Source: Sporofaciens musculi | GTDB lineage: Bacteria; Bacillota; Clostridia; Lachnospirales; Lachnospiraceae | Assembly: GCF_009830285.1 (NCBI RefSeq) | Contig: NZ_WUQX01000001.1 | Coordinates: 744,501-808,500 of the forward strand | Reading direction: 5' to 3' | DNA length: 64,000 nucleotides | Part shown: one piece after another, positions 57,648-64,000 of the stretch | How positions within the stretch are numbered: position 1 is the first letter of the stretch | Layout: each line of letters starts with the position of its first letter | Program-made: the position numbers and the translations under genes | The notes under the pieces: generated by a model | Told to the model about the DNA's origin: nothing | Database searches by the model: none | The model's input: the letters and a program-made list of their open reading frames with translations, nothing else

Positions 57648-58055
57648 GAAAGAGTCCGAAACGGATAAATGAGTACAGCAAATTGTGTGGTTTACAACAA
57701 ATCTACATCAAATTTGAAATTTTATTGGTAGAATAACACATCATAATGAAGTGTTTGAAGCGTAAGAAAAAAGCGGAGATAAGCGGTTATGAAGAATAAT
57801 GAAGTAACTTGTTTGAAATTCCCGACAATGAAAACGCTTGGCGGAAAAGACCAGTAAAATCAAGGGTTTGCGGACTTAAAGACAGTATGGTACGACAAGA
57901 GTACGACAAAATAAACTCTCTTAACGGGTTAAAATAAATGATTTTAAATTAAACTCGTGTCAGTTCAAGTTAATATTTTGTACGATAAGGACATTTTTCT
58001 AAAAGAAAATTTTAGGGAAGTGTCCTTTTGTTATGGTCAAAAAACAAAATAAGAA
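57648..58055. other. ICE end / attachment junction region
   Basis: About 400 nt without a gene between int and the parA side. Direct 11-nt repeats GTACGACAAGA (57890-57900) and GTACGACAAAA (57901-57911) look like integrase arm sites. An inverted related motif TTTTGTACGATAAG is at 57976-57989. The AT-rich stretch between (57912-57975) would hold the crossover. In an integrated single ICE, host DNA should appear here; instead the left end of a Tn1549-type element follows at once. Confidence 0.55.
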
Positions 58056-58070
58056 ATGGAGGAAATGAAC

Positions 58071-58532
58071 ATGAGTAGTACAGCGTTAGGAGCAGAGAAA
58101 GCGATTATTTTTATCAGTGATGCACATGAAAAATTCTACTATGAAAAATTGAAAGAGGTCAGGTATCAGGACGTGTACCACAAAGCGCTTGTATATTGTC
58201 TTGGTATCAGCGATGACACAAGAAGAAATATCAACAGCATTTATAACTTTAAGACAGGCTGTGTAAAAACGGAGTGCCTGCACGAAGGCTGGCAGACCAG
58301 CGGGAGCTTAAAAGTAGTCAGGATGGCGTTTAACCTTTACTGCAATGGTACGCCGAGTGTCCTTGACTATGATGATGCGGAGGAACAGGTGGACGAGTGC
58401 AGACGGTACACAGTGGAAGAACTGTTCTGCTGTGCCTATGCGCCTTATTTTTGGCAGGCGGTACAGATTCGTTATCCGGAATATGTAACATATAACCACA
58501 ACTTGTACGCCATGCTTGGAGGACGGGATTGA
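58071..58532 (+). CDS. DUF6075 family protein
   Basis: A 153-residue protein (MSSTALGAEKAIIFISDAHEKFYYEKLKEVRYQDVYHKALVYCLGISDDTRRNINSIYNFKTGCVKTECLHEGWQTSGSLKVVRMAFNLYCNG...FWQAVQIRYPEY). I recognise it as DUF6075, common near the left end of Tn1549-like elements; its role is unknown. ATG 58071 is chosen, 8 nt after GGAGG. Its stop overlaps the next ATG (TGATG). Confidence 0.78.
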   Translation: MSSTALGAEKAIIFISDAHEKFYYEKLKEVRYQDVYHKALVYCLGISDDTRRNINSIYNFKTGCVKTECLHEGWQTSGSLKVVRMAFNLYCNGTPSVLDYDDAEEQVDECRRYTVEELFCCAYAPYFWQAVQIRYPEYVTYNHNLYAMLGGRD

Positions 58533-58708
58533 TGTTAAAAGTCAGGCTTATGGGAACGAAGAACGATATTAAGTGGTTCGGGAAGATTTTACAGCGTAAC
58601 CCGAAAATCGAGGTGACGGAGTTTTCCGATATGTTCCCAAACAAAGGGACAAAGAAATATTACAGGACTTATGTGGAAGTCAGGAAAAGCAACGTAAAAG
58701 AAAATTAG
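58532..58708 (+). CDS. small DUF3970-like protein
   Basis: A 58-residue protein (MLKVRLMGTKNDIKWFGKILQRNPKIEVTEFSDMFPNKGTKKYYRTYVEV), a small alpha/beta fold resembling DUF3970 (YvzF-type) proteins. It overlaps the upstream stop by 1 nt and lies 21 nt before parA. Its function is unknown. Confidence 0.7.
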   Translation: MLKVRLMGTKNDIKWFGKILQRNPKIEVTEFSDMFPNKGTKKYYRTYVEVRKSNVKEN

Positions 58709-58729
58709 TAGAAGCAAAGGAGAATCATC

Positions 58730-59515
58730 ATGTGTAAAATAATCGCAATCGCAAACCAGAAAGGCGGTGTGGGCAAGACCACCACCACAAGCAATTTAGG
58801 AATCGGGCTGGCAAAACAGGGAAAGAAAGTGCTTCTGATTGATGCGGACGCACAGGGCAGTCTGACCGCAAGTTTAGGCTTTACAGAGCCGGACAGTCTG
58901 GAAATCACGCTTGCAACCATTATGGGGAACTTAATCAATGACGGGGAAGTAGAGCCGGGGGAAGGTATCCTCCACCATGAGGAAGGGATAGACTTAATGC
59001 CGGGGAACATTGAGCTTTCCGGTCTGGAGGTTTCCCTTGTGAATGTGATGAGCCGGGAAACGGTACTCCGGTCATACATAGAGATTGTCCGGGAGAGTTA
59101 CGATTATATTTTAATTGATTGTATGCCTTCTCTCGGCATGATTACCATAAACGCCTTTGCCTGCGCCGACAGTATCCTGATACCTGTACAGGCGGCATAC
59201 CTGCCCGTCAAAGGCTTGCAGCAGCTTATTAAGACGGTGGGAAAGGTAAAGCGGCAGATTAACCCGAAGCTGGAGATTGAAGGGATCCTGCTTACAATGG
59301 TAGACAGCCGAACGAACTACGCAAAGGACATCAGCGCCATGCTGAAGGAAGCCTATGGAAGCCGGGCGAGGATATTTGCCAATGTCATTCCCATTTCCGT
59401 CCGGGCGGCGGAGATTTCAGCGGAGGGCGTCAGCATCTACAAGCATGATCCAAAGGGGAAAGTGGCGTCAGCTTACGATTCTCTGACAAAGGAGGTGCTT
59501 GCAGATGGGCAGTAA
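58730..59515 (+). CDS. parA: ParA-type partition ATPase
   Basis: A 261-residue protein with the deviant Walker A KGGVGKTTTT at residues 11-20, Walker B YILIDCMPSLG and the LTMVDSRTNYAKDI box of Soj/ParA proteins. A plain CAAAGGAG site precedes ATG 58730. With parB and repA it forms a plasmid-like maintenance module for the excised or replicating ICE. Confidence 0.93.
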   Translation: MCKIIAIANQKGGVGKTTTTSNLGIGLAKQGKKVLLIDADAQGSLTASLGFTEPDSLEITLATIMGNLINDGEVEPGEGILHHEEGIDLMPGNIELSGLEVSLVNVMSRETVLRSYIEIVRESYDYILIDCMPSLGMITINAFACADSILIPVQAAYLPVKGLQQLIKTVGKVKRQINPKLEIEGILLTMVDSRTNYAKDISAMLKEAYGSRARIFANVIPISVRAAEISAEGVSIYKHDPKGKVASAYDSLTKEVLADGQ

Positions 59516-60395
59516 CGCAAAACCAAGAAGCGCATCAAAGGTTGCTCTGGAAAGTTTTGATGATTTGTTCGGTGGAAATACCGCACAGGAAAATGGGATA
59601 GAGCAGATTATCAATGCGCCACTGGCAGAGCTTTACACGTTCAAAGACCACCCGTTCCGGGTGGAGGACGATGAGAAGATGGAGGAAACAACCGAGAGTA
59701 TCCGCCAGTATGGGGTGCTTGTGCCGGGGATTGCAAGACCGAGGGCGGGTGGAGGCTATGAAATCATAGCCGGACACCGCCGCAAACGTGGCTCGGAGCT
59801 TGCCGGAAAGACGGAGATGCCTGTGGTTGTCCGCAACTACACCGATGATGAAGCTACGATAATCATGGTGGATTCCAATATCCAGCGGGAAGATATTTTA
59901 CCGAGCGAAAAGGCGAGAGCCTACAAGATGAAATACGAAGCCATGAAGCATCAGGGGAAAAAGTCAGGCAGAAACACACTGGATGAGGTCGGGGAAGCTG
60001 CCGGGGAGAACGCTAAAAAGGTTCAGCGGTATATCTGGCTTTCCCGCCTGTCTGATGAACTCCTTGCTATGGTGGACGGTAAGAAGCTCGGCTTCTCACA
60101 GGGCGTTGATATTTCCTTTCTTGCGGAAGAAGCGCAAGGGTGGGTACAGGCAGTCATAGAGGAAAAAGGCTGTAACGTCAGCATGGTGCAGTCGGCAAAA
60201 ATTAAGGAATATGGCAAGACCGGGGAGCTTACCCTTGCAATGGTGCGCCTGATACTGACGGAGGAAAAGCAGAAGGAAAGGAAAGTGACACTCAAAGCGG
60301 ATAAAATCAGCGAATATTTTGCGGAGGATTGCAGCAGTGAGGAAATAGAGGGCATCATCATTCAGCTATTGGATGAATGGAAGAAAAGACAATAG
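59505..60395 (+). CDS. parB: ParB-type partition protein
   Basis: A 296-residue protein. The ParB/Srx-like nuclease domain (PFRVEDDEKMEETTESIRQYGVLVPGIARPRAGGGYEIIAGHRRKRGSELAG) contains the GHRR box, followed by the HTH (LPSEKARAYKMKYEAMKHQGK...VQRYIWLSRLSDELLAMVDGKKLGFSQGVDIS). ATG 59505 overlaps the parA stop, with GGAGG 9 nt before. The C-terminus overlaps the upstream part of the repA frame. Confidence 0.92.
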   Translation: MGSNAKPRSASKVALESFDDLFGGNTAQENGIEQIINAPLAELYTFKDHPFRVEDDEKMEETTESIRQYGVLVPGIARPRAGGGYEIIAGHRRKRGSELAGKTEMPVVVRNYTDDEATIIMVDSNIQREDILPSEKARAYKMKYEAMKHQGKKSGRNTLDEVGEAAGENAKKVQRYIWLSRLSDELLAMVDGKKLGFSQGVDISFLAEEAQGWVQAVIEEKGCNVSMVQSAKIKEYGKTGELTLAMVRLILTEEKQKERKVTLKADKISEYFAEDCSSEEIEGIIIQLLDEWKKRQ

Positions 60396-60412
60396 AGGGG
60401 AGGTGCATCAGC

Positions 60413-61528
60413 GTGGATGGCACAATAAAATTTGACTATTATTATGGCATCGAAGCGGAACAGTTTTCTTTTTACCGGGTTCCGAGGCTGCTGATAAAAG
60501 ACGCAAGGTTTAAAGAGTTGTCCAGCGATGCAAAGCTCCTTTATGGTCTGATGCTTGACAGGCTGGCATTGTCAATCAAGAATGGCTGGCTTGACGAGGA
60601 AAACAGGGTGTATATCCATTACACCCTGGATAACATAATGGAGGATTTGGGATGCGCAAGGGAGAAATGCGCCAAAGTGATTGCGGAGCTTGACAGCAAA
60701 AAGGGAATCGGTCTGATTGAGAAGAAAAGACGGGGACTGGGCAAGCCGGACATCATCTATGTGAAGAATTTTGCGACACTGGATACCGGGAAAGAACCGG
60801 GAGGAGAGCCGGAAAAAGCTGATAATGCTGACAATTCCGCAGAAGTTCGGAAACCGAACTTCAAGAGGTTCGATAATCAAACTTCAAGAAGTTCGGAAAT
60901 CGAACTTCAAGAGATTCGGAAACCGAACTTGCAGGAGTTCGGAAACCGAACTTCAAGAAATTCGGAAACCGAACTTGCGGAAGTTCGGGAATCGAACCCT
61001 AATTATAACAATACTAATTATACTGATCTGAGTTATACCAATCCTATCAATCAATCAGACAGTGAAGCAGAAAAACAGGAACCGGGCAAGCTGGATAATG
61101 GTATGATTGATGTGATGGATGAAGCTAGCGCCTACATGGAAATCATTAAGAAAAATATTGAGTATGAGCATCACATGAAATATGGCGATTGGAGTGAAAA
61201 AGGTCTGTATGAGGAACTGTATGAGGTGATATGCGAGATTGTGTGTGTAAAGCGCAGGACGGTAAAGGTGAATGGGGAGGATTACCCTTATGAGCTTGTA
61301 AAGTCTAAGTTTTTAAAGCTGGACAGTTCCCATTTGGAGTATGTCATTGGGTGTATGAAGGAAACCACAACAAAAATAGCCAACATCAGGGCATACATGG
61401 TGACTGCCCTCTATAATGCCCCCAATACCATGAACCATTATTACCAGCAGTTAGTTCAGCATGATATGTATGGCGGCGGTTGGGAAGAAAAAGGACTGTT
61501 CCAGTCCAAAGCGGAAGGAGATGGATAA
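60413..61528 (+). CDS. repA: RepA_N-type replication initiator
   Basis: A 371-residue protein. The N-terminal RepA_N domain (FDYYYGIEAEQFSFYRVPRLLIKDARFKELSSDAKLLYGLMLDRLALSIKNGWLDEENRVYIHYTLDNIMEDLGCAREKCAKVIAEL) is followed by a variable linker containing the iterons (60845-60998), an AT-rich stretch, and a DUF6017-like C-terminal domain (YMEIIKKNIEYEHHMKYGDWSEKGLYEELYEVICEIVCVKRRTVKVNGEDYP). GTG 60413 is chosen because GGGGAGG lies 11 nt upstream; ATG 60377 is inside parB and lacks one. Confidence 0.85.
   Translation: MDGTIKFDYYYGIEAEQFSFYRVPRLLIKDARFKELSSDAKLLYGLMLDRLALSIKNGWLDEENRVYIHYTLDNIMEDLGCAREKCAKVIAELDSKKGIGLIEKKRRGLGKPDIIYVKNFATLDTGKEPGGEPEKADNADNSAEVRKPNFKRFDNQTSRSSEIELQEIRKPNLQEFGNRTSRNSETELAEVRESNPNYNNTNYTDLSYTNPINQSDSEAEKQEPGKLDNGMIDVMDEASAYMEIIKKNIEYEHHMKYGDWSEKGLYEELYEVICEIVCVKRRTVKVNGEDYPYELVKSKFLKLDSSHLEYVIGCMKETTTKIANIRAYMVTALYNAPNTMNHYYQQLVQHDMYGGGWEEKGLFQSKAEGDG
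60845..60998 (+). repeat. 23-bp iterons inside repA (probable replication origin)
   Basis: Six tandem 23-nt units and a partial seventh, starting at 60845, 60868, 60891, 60914, 60937, 60960 and 60983, with core GTTCGGAAACCGAACTTC; each core is itself an inverted repeat (GTTCGG / CCGAAC). Because 23 is not a multiple of 3, each unit is read in a different frame, so selection acts on DNA. An AT-rich tract follows (60999-61045). RepA_N replicons are known to keep their origin inside repA. Confidence 0.85.
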
Positions 61529-62182
61529 ATGGAATCCATGCGGGATATTGACCGGGCAATGGAACGGGAGATCGCAAAGGGGAGCTGCCCGTTAAAGTTT
61601 GTGGGGATAGAGTTTGGCGATTCCCCCTATCAGGAGATTGCGTCAAAAGAAAAGCTGCTGGAGGTATTGTCCTATCTGCTGCGGACAGGCGATTATGGGA
61701 AATTTGCCGTAAATGGGACGGGGAGCAATGTTTATATGAACATCAGGGGCAGGAAGCCGGATTTTCAGCGAACTTATTCCATATTTGACCGGAACTGCAT
61801 TTTTTCCGCAATCAGTCATTACGGAAAGAAAATAAAGCCGGATTTTGACGGGCATACTTATCTGGAAACAGTGCAGTGTTTCTTTAAGCTGCCGGACGGG
61901 GAACAGGAGAAATACAGGGTGACATATTACGGGCAGGAAACCTTTGTTTTCCCCATGTCGGATAAATATATCCTCGGACTTTATACGCACTGTATCTCGG
62001 CAAGGCGGGCGGCATCGGCGGATATGGATATTCCCGGCACAGGCTTTTCAGAAAAAGAACAGGGCATTGTCAGCCTTGCGGGTGTGCGTGACGTGCTGTT
62101 CCAGTGCCTTTTGTTTGACACTGTAAAATATGGGGAAGGCGTGTTATGCGCTGACCTTTGCACAATCTACTGTTTAAAATAG
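61529..62182 (+). CDS. conserved protein of unknown function
   Basis: A 217-residue mixed alpha/beta protein (MESMRDIDRAMEREIAKGSCPLKFVGIEFGDSPYQEIASKEKLLEVLSYLLRTGDYGKFAVNGTGSNVYMNIRGRKPDFQRTYSIFDRNCIFSAISHYG). No membrane segment and no motif I recognise. It starts directly after the repA stop (TAAATGG, adjacent), so it is translationally linked to repA. Its frame is intact. Confidence 0.6.
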   Translation: MESMRDIDRAMEREIAKGSCPLKFVGIEFGDSPYQEIASKEKLLEVLSYLLRTGDYGKFAVNGTGSNVYMNIRGRKPDFQRTYSIFDRNCIFSAISHYGKKIKPDFDGHTYLETVQCFFKLPDGEQEKYRVTYYGQETFVFPMSDKYILGLYTHCISARRAASADMDIPGTGFSEKEQGIVSLAGVRDVLFQCLLFDTVKYGEGVLCADLCTIYCLK

Positions 62183-62191
62183 AATCAATAG

Positions 62192-62214
62192 CTTTTGGAC
62201 TTTTTGTCCAGAAG
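62192..62214. repeat. palindromic repeat, copy 4 (gene leader)
   Basis: CTTTTGGAC / GTCCAGAAG around T5, the reverse orientation of copies 1-3, placed 19 nt before the next ATG and just before its AGGAGG. Confidence 0.85.
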
Positions 62215-62232
62215 TGAGTTAGGAGGTGCGCT

Positions 62233-62601
62233 ATGGCGGAAAAATATATTACGGAAGAACAGCGGGCAAAATGCCGGAAAGTGGCGGATGCGTTTGCGGA
62301 ACTGTATGAGCTGGCAGATGTAATGGTGGCGGATGCCGGGAGGTTCGGCTTTGTCCGTCTGCAATGGTTCAGTGAGGGAGAAGGCTTTGATTCGGCAATG
62401 GCATTTTCGGACAGCATGGAACTGTTTGAGGAACTCTGGCGGATATGGTATGAACATGAGGTCTTAACGCCTGTTTTGGGTACGCCGCTTGCGGAGCTTG
62501 ACTATGACGAGATATTCAGGTCGCTTTCCAAAGACAGGCAGGAGGAAATCTTGGAAAAGAAGAAATATTTTATTTCCCGGTGTGAAGATGCTTTCGCTTA
62601 G
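62233..62601 (+). CDS. small acidic protein of unknown function
   Basis: A 122-residue acidic helical protein (MAEKYITEEQRAKCRKVADAFAELYELADVMVADAGRFGFVRLQWFSEGEGFDSAMAFSDSMELFEELWRIWYEHEVLTPVLGTPLAELDYDEIFRSL). Ribosome site AGGAGG with 7-nt spacing. Preceded by copy 4 of the palindrome. I do not recognise the family. The following 70 nt carry only the ribosome site of the next gene. Confidence 0.6.
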   Translation: MAEKYITEEQRAKCRKVADAFAELYELADVMVADAGRFGFVRLQWFSEGEGFDSAMAFSDSMELFEELWRIWYEHEVLTPVLGTPLAELDYDEIFRSLSKDRQEEILEKKKYFISRCEDAFA

Positions 62602-62675
62602 GTGGCAGATATTTTTTACAATTTCGGGGCGTTTTCTGCTAAAATAGACCGTATCAGGGTAAAGGAGTGGTGTGT

Positions 62676-63206
62676 TTGGGAAACAGGAAGCGCCTGAAAA
62701 GGGCAGACAGGACATATAAAGACTTAAAGCAGAAGCAGAAAGCAGGAATAGCAGACAGTATGTTCCAAAAGACCTGTGATTATTACAGGGAGCATGGCAG
62801 GATGCCGGAAGGAGAGGACTGTGAAAAAATTGTGGGGCAGATTTACCAGAGGGTAAAGGGGATAGCGGAAAAGGCTTCTTTTGATGAAGTATACAGCCTG
62901 TACCTTTACCGTCTGCCACGTTATGAAACGAGGATTGCAGAGAACGGGCTTCCGGAAAAGAAAGAGAAAAAGAAAGAAGATGCCGACAAGCCGAAAGTAA
63001 AGCAGATAGGCAGGAGCAAAAAAGTATGCCCGAACTGCGGAAGGAAGATGAAACAGCAGTTTATCGGGTTACAGCACTGCAAATGCGGCATAAGTTGGAA
63101 AAAAGACATCGGATATTTTGAGCGTACCGGGGATATGGTTTTCGCTCTGGAACGGAGGAAAGTAGGGAAAAAGACAAAGCAGTGTCCGGTAATCCGATAC
63201 AGATAA
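62676..63206 (+). CDS. zinc-ribbon protein of unknown function
   Basis: A 176-residue basic protein. The N-terminal half is helical (ADRTYKDLKQKQKAGIADSMFQKTCDYYREHGRMPEGEDCEKIVGQIYQRVKGIAEKASFDEVYSLYLYRLPRYETRI), with a lysine-rich linker and then a zinc ribbon CPNCGRKMKQQ...HCKCG. TTG 62676 is chosen, 8 nt after AAAGGAG; GTG 62667 is possible. It may bind DNA or RNA during transfer. Confidence 0.6.
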   Translation: MGNRKRLKRADRTYKDLKQKQKAGIADSMFQKTCDYYREHGRMPEGEDCEKIVGQIYQRVKGIAEKASFDEVYSLYLYRLPRYETRIAENGLPEKKEKKKEDADKPKVKQIGRSKKVCPNCGRKMKQQFIGLQHCKCGISWKKDIGYFERTGDMVFALERRKVGKKTKQCPVIRYR

Positions 63207-63283
63207 TTAAATACCAGAAACAGCGTGAGGGCAGTTATAGACCGTAAACAGCGGTTTGTAGCTGCCCTTTTTGCGTTTAAGTA

Positions 63284-63307
63284 ACTTTTGGACTTTTTGT
63301 CCAGAAG
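63284..63307. repeat. palindromic repeat, copy 5 (gene leader)
   Basis: ACTTTTGGAC / GTCCAGAAG around T5, 16 nt before the ATG at 63324 and directly ahead of its GGAGG. Confidence 0.85.
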
Positions 63308-63323
63308 CAGAATGGAGGATGTA

Positions 63324-63749
63324 ATGAAAAAAAGAGAGTTCCAGAAAAAAGCAACAGCGGAGCTATTGAAAAGGCTGGCGGCGGTCTGTGCGGAGTTGGG
63401 GGAGAATCCCAACATTACAGTATCGTCAAAGTTCCACAGTTCCTATTTTAAGCTGCGGAATGACTATAACCTGATGCAGATTTCCGTCAAGCAGACAGGG
63501 GAGCTTAGTTACCAGCTTACGGATATGCTTGGCAGCACTGGCGGGAAGCGGATTTACTATGAATATCGTGAGAATGATGATTTTACACGCATCATAGAAA
63601 AGTTTTGCGGCGATTTTGCAAGGTTTTATAAGGATTTCCTGTTATCCGGCACACTGCATGACTTCTGTGACATAAAGCTGTCATACGGGGAGGACGCAGG
63701 CGCAGGACTGGAAGAATACGAATCCTGTATCCGTTCCGGGTGCTTATAG
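63324..63749 (+). CDS. conserved protein of unknown function
   Basis: A 141-residue protein (MKKREFQKKATAELLKRLAAVCAELGENPNITVSSKFHSSYFKLRNDYNLMQISVKQTGELSYQLTDMLGSTGGKRIYYEYRENDDFTRIIEKFCGDFARFYKDFLLSGTLHDF). ATG 63324 follows GGAGG by 5 nt; the longer frame from 63288 includes the palindrome and is unlikely. Mixed alpha/beta, no membrane segment. Family not recognised. Confidence 0.6.
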   Translation: MKKREFQKKATAELLKRLAAVCAELGENPNITVSSKFHSSYFKLRNDYNLMQISVKQTGELSYQLTDMLGSTGGKRIYYEYRENDDFTRIIEKFCGDFARFYKDFLLSGTLHDFCDIKLSYGEDAGAGLEEYESCIRSGCL

Positions 63750-63761
63750 GATAAAAAACAG

Positions 63762-63784
63762 CTTTTGGACTTTTTGTCCAGAAG
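63762..63784. repeat. palindromic repeat, copy 6 (gene leader)
   Basis: CTTTTGGAC / GTCCAGAAG around T5, 16 nt before a short reading frame starting at ATG 63800. Confidence 0.85.
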
Positions 63785-63799
63785 TGGGAAGGAGAGCTT

Positions 63800-63850
63800 A
63801 TGAAATATTTAATTCGCAGGCTGTACGTCCCACCCTGACGGGCGTACAGC
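63800..63850 (+). promoter_or_regulatory. possible leader peptide with hairpin ahead of pcfB
   Basis: A 12-codon frame MKYLIRRLYVPP (63800-63838) has a good AAGGAGAG site. Its end lies in a hairpin GCTGTACG (63820-63827) / CGTACAGC (63843-63850) with CCC/GGG added inside, followed by AATAAAAAAAG and the pcfB ribosome site. Confidence 0.4.
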
Positions 63851-63875
63851 AATAAAAAAAGAAGGAGGAAAAACC

Positions 63876-64000
63876 ATGCAGGAGGAAGTGACACAGAAAA
63901 CCATTGCCCTTGTGTTTAAATCTTCCCGGCTGACTGCCGACGTGCTGAAAAAGGCTATGAAGATGTATCTGGAACACCGGAAACAGGGAAAGCAGATGCC
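63876..64000 (+). CDS. pcfB: PcfB-family (DUF3801) protein, partial at window edge
   Basis: The first 41 residues are visible: MQEEVTQKTIALVFKSSRLTADVLKKAMKMYLEHRKQG, the conserved N-terminus of PcfB/DUF3801 proteins, which link the relaxosome to the coupling protein. GAAGGAGG is 7 nt before ATG 63876. In related elements virD4 follows at once, so the next DNA to the right should be a virD4 gene, perhaps a copy of the one at 853-4556. Confidence 0.85.
   Translation, partial: MQEEVTQKTIALVFKSSRLTADVLKKAMKMYLEHRKQGKQM

Noticed and set aside
60845..60998. Tandem repeat considered as a CRISPR array
   Set aside because: The units are directly adjacent with no unique spacers, and lie within the repA coding region. 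Iterons explain them.

Overview
The window looks like accessory DNA of a gut Firmicute, most likely a Lachnospiraceae or related Clostridia. The basis is the Tn1549/CTn-type conjugation gene set, AGGAGG-type ribosome sites, TTG/GTG starts, and mobile-element proteins typical of this group (Maff2, CD1107/CD1108, DUF4315, TnpV, YodL/ArdC-like proteins). No ordinary chromosomal gene is visible.

Positions 1-57,650 are most of one integrative conjugative element, ICE-1, read left to right: virD4, maff2, trbL, prgI, virB4, an M23+NlpC/P60 hydrolase, a radical SAM protein, DUF4315, CD1107, topB, a 9-kb SNF2/N6-methylase gene, an ArdC/YodL-type gene, a small methylase, TTRAP, a probable type I toxin-antitoxin pair, mobC/relaxase (reverse strand), an oriT-like region, a cargo block (two-component system, ABC ATPase, FtsX-type permease, YdcF), and a regulation/recombination block (Xre, sigma-like, Orf8-like, xis, RHH, tyrosine integrase). 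ICE-1 is heavily invaded. virD4 is split by a complete group II intron (1688-4235) and bordered by a truncated second one (to 852). A 12-kb serine-recombinase integrative mobilizable element (IME, 4983-17065) sits in maff2; it carries its own MobQ relaxase and probable oriT, primase/VirE-type replication genes, TnpV, an AT-rich lspA-like gene, regulators and a large serine recombinase.

Positions 58,056-64,000 read like the left end of a Tn1549-type element: DUF6075, parA, parB, a RepA_N gene carrying 23-bp iterons, several unknown genes, then the start of pcfB, which normally precedes virD4. It lies directly after the integrase of ICE-1. This arrangement fits a tandem array or a circular-form (attP) junction.

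Many genes between 1 and 52.5 kb are broken by about 35 one-base indels, mostly deletions in homopolymer runs, while 52.5-64 kb shows none. This is either uncorrected sequence error or real decay of ICE-1. The strongest unexplained signals are a 25-bp palindromic repeat present between genes and in frame inside one gene, a tnpV gene overprinted on the SNF2 gene, iterons inside repA, a hol-tox/antisense locus, and several inverted repeats at likely oriT and control sites.
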